Positions 62,981 through 64,000 of a stretch of DNA of 64,000 nucleotides are shown piece by piece (within the stretch, counting starts at the first letter, position 1; every line of letters begins with the position of its first letter). Source of the stretch: Streptomyces sp. CB01580 (lineage in GTDB: Bacteria > Actinomycetota > Actinomycetes > Streptomycetales > Streptomycetaceae); the NCBI RefSeq assembly GCF_001905795.1, contig NZ_LIXJ01000017.1, positions 1 through 64,000 of the forward strand. The letters run 5' to 3'. Both the position numbers and the translations under genes were made by a program. The notes beneath the pieces are model-generated. The model was not told the origin of the DNA. It did not search any database and saw nothing but the letters and a program-made list of their open reading frames with translations.

Positions 62981-63232
62981 TGGAGGCGGGGCAGAGGCGG
63001 GACCGGGACGGAACGGGCCGAGAGGCGTACGGGGCCGGGACGGAACGGCGCGGGCGGCGGCACGGGGCCGGGCGGTCGGATGTACCGGAACCGGGGCGGA
63101 GGCGCCCGGACGTGACGTGGTTCACGCGCGTCGCGCACCGTTTCCATTCTTCACCTTCCCGTAAATTCATCGACCAAGCAAAACCTGCTTCGAGCAGGCA
63201 CTATGAGAGAAATGAAGCCGGAAGAGGCGTGG

Positions 63233-63259
63233 TTGACAACGTTGACACCGATCTATAGC
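63233..63259 (+). promoter_or_regulatory. candidate sigma-70-like promoter for the LAL gene
   Basis: TTGACA at 63233-63238 (a second TTGACA at 63242-63247) and TATAGC at 63254-63259 give a -35/-10 pair with a 15-bp spacer, slightly shorter than ideal. It stands in the most A+T-rich part of the gap, about 275 bp before the regulator ATG. No start-site data exist in the sequence, so this is a motif call. Confidence 0.4.
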
Positions 63260-63532
63260 GTCTCTGCATTCCATGACCAGGAAGCCTTTCCGATCCGGCT
63301 CGCAATGCCCTGTCGAGCCGGATCGATTCACGCCAAAAACGTCTTGAAACAGCCCCGACGGCCCCGAACCCGGAACCGTCGAACAGACCGGAGCACAAAG
63401 GGCTGCCACGGTGGCGGCAGCCTTCGCACCACGGGACGAGCGAGGAAGCGGAGCCGGGCCCGGTTCCGGCGTACCACCGTTGTCCCGGCACGAGCGACCC
63501 CGCAGGCGTAGTTGGACACAGGGGGGAATACC

Positions 63533-64000
63533 ATGCGTCTTTTCGACCGCTCCAATGATTTACACATACTTAACGAGGCGTTTACCGAGAGCGTGAGCGG
63601 AAACGGTCAACTGGTGATCATCGTGGGCGGTCCGGGCGCTGGAAAGACTCAGCTCCTGCATGAATTCCTCGACACCCCGGACCGATTAGGAGCCCGCATA
63701 CTCCAGGGCACGGCATGCCCGACCGAACAAAACCAGCCGATGAGCCTGTTGCGGAAATTGCTGGGCAACGACGGGGTGGAGACCGCGCCTTCGGTCACCG
63801 TACCGCCGACGGAGGTACCCCGGGGGGCATTCACTCCGTCCGAGGAGCACCGGGACGGAACGGCACCCGGAGAACCGGAACCGGGAACGACCGAGACACT
63901 GCTGCGGCTCGCCGACGGCGAACGCCCCCTGGTGGTCGCCGTGGACGACGCCCACCTCATGGACCGGGCCTCGCTGCGCGCCGTCGTCCATCTGCTGCAC
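63533..64000 (+). CDS. LuxR-family large ATP-binding (LAL) regulator, N-terminal part
   Basis: The first 156 codons of a gene cut by the window end. It starts MRLFDRSNDLHIL at ATG 63533, with GGGGGGA six bases upstream. Walker A 'GGPGAGKTQLL' lies at about 32-42 and Walker B 'VVAVDDAHLMD' at about 134-144, spaced as in the AAA/STAND ATPase module of LAL proteins, which end in a LuxR HTH beyond this window. Codons 10 (63560-63562) and 52 (63686-63688) are TTA, so translation should need the bldA tRNA. Divergent to the modular PKS genes, it is the likely pathway activator. The final HTH is not seen, so the family call rests on the N-terminus and context. Confidence 0.8.
   Translation, partial: MRLFDRSNDLHILNEAFTESVSGNGQLVIIVGGPGAGKTQLLHEFLDTPDRLGARILQGTACPTEQNQPMSLLRKLLGNDGVETAPSVTVPPTEVPRGAFTPSEEHRDGTAPGEPEPGTTETLLRLADGERPLVVAVDDAHLMDRASLRAVVHLLH

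Larger units (their letters stand above)
62751..63532. promoter_or_regulatory. divergent intergenic region, PKS operon / LAL regulator
   Basis: These 782 bp contain no convincing gene. The PKS-proximal part (62870-63100) is very GC-rich with direct repeats of a ccggtacgggg block. From about 63130 to 63330 A+T rises, as in streptomycete promoter regions. Around 63184-63198 a palindrome CCTGCT-TCG-AGCAGG is present. The + strand frame at 63203-63511 is Arg-rich, without coding bias or family similarity. The main promoters for the modular PKS genes and for the regulator should lie here. Confidence 0.55.

Noticed and set aside
63203..63511. 102-codon + strand frame in the PKS/LAL intergenic region
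   Set aside because: Arg-rich, no Shine-Dalgarno sequence, no codon bias, overlaps the candidate promoter.

Overview
The window is high-GC DNA of a Streptomyces-like actinomycete. Signs are C/G-ending codons, GTG/TTG starts, very long antisense open frames, TTA codons in a large LuxR-type regulator gene, and actinomycete gene families. Bases 1 to about 9.4 kb look like chromosome outside a biosynthetic cluster. They hold an iron-box-like site in front of two truncated siderophore ABC transporter genes, a SNF2 ATPase gene coupled to a SWIM zinc-finger gene, a small secreted or anchored protein, and a pentapeptide-repeat protein that seems to lack its C-terminus where the cluster begins.

Bases 9.5 to 24.4 kb hold a set of acyl-chain genes. 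On the + strand is a fully reducing single-module type I PKS (KS-AT-DH-ER-KR-ACP), split by a +1 frameshift in a run of seven C, followed by a hotdog thioesterase. Convergent to these is a KS that has lost its AT but kept a post-AT-like tail. A tight + strand operon then encodes a PaaA-like diiron protein, a radical SAM enzyme, a discrete ACP, a FabF-like KS, a FabI/InhA-like enoyl reductase, a branched-chain aminotransferase and an unrecognised protein. Two mini-ORFs bridge genes of this operon by ATGA overlaps.

Bases 24.4 to 31.5 kb hold support functions: a type II thioesterase, a NarL/LuxR response regulator and its histidine kinase, a MacB/FtsX-type ABC exporter pair, and an orphan PqqD-like protein.

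Bases 31.6 to 62.8 kb hold four modular type I PKS genes, all on the minus strand and transcribed from high to low coordinates. PKS-A is KS-AT-DH-KR-ACP. PKS-B is KS-AT-KR-ACP. PKS-C has three KS-AT-DH-KR-ACP modules. PKS-D is KS-AT-ACP-TE. Docking segments at the protein ends agree with the order A to B to C to D. No loading module is present, and PKS-A starts with a docking helix, so its acyl donor is either encoded beyond the right edge or supplied by the 9.5-24 kb genes. From domain content the released chain should be starter-CH=CH-CH(OH)-CH2, then a conjugated triene with one methyl branch (only module 4 has a methylmalonyl-type AT), ending in an unreduced beta-ketoacyl group. At the right edge a divergent LAL-family regulator begins, carries two TTA codons, and is cut by the window end.

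The most unusual points are the pairing of a diiron protein and a radical SAM enzyme with a discrete FAS-like set beside a starterless assembly line, the AT-less KS, the frameshifted PKS, the PqqD-like orphan, a (Gly-Asp)11 microsatellite inside an AT domain, and a codon-usage island inside the KS of PKS-D.
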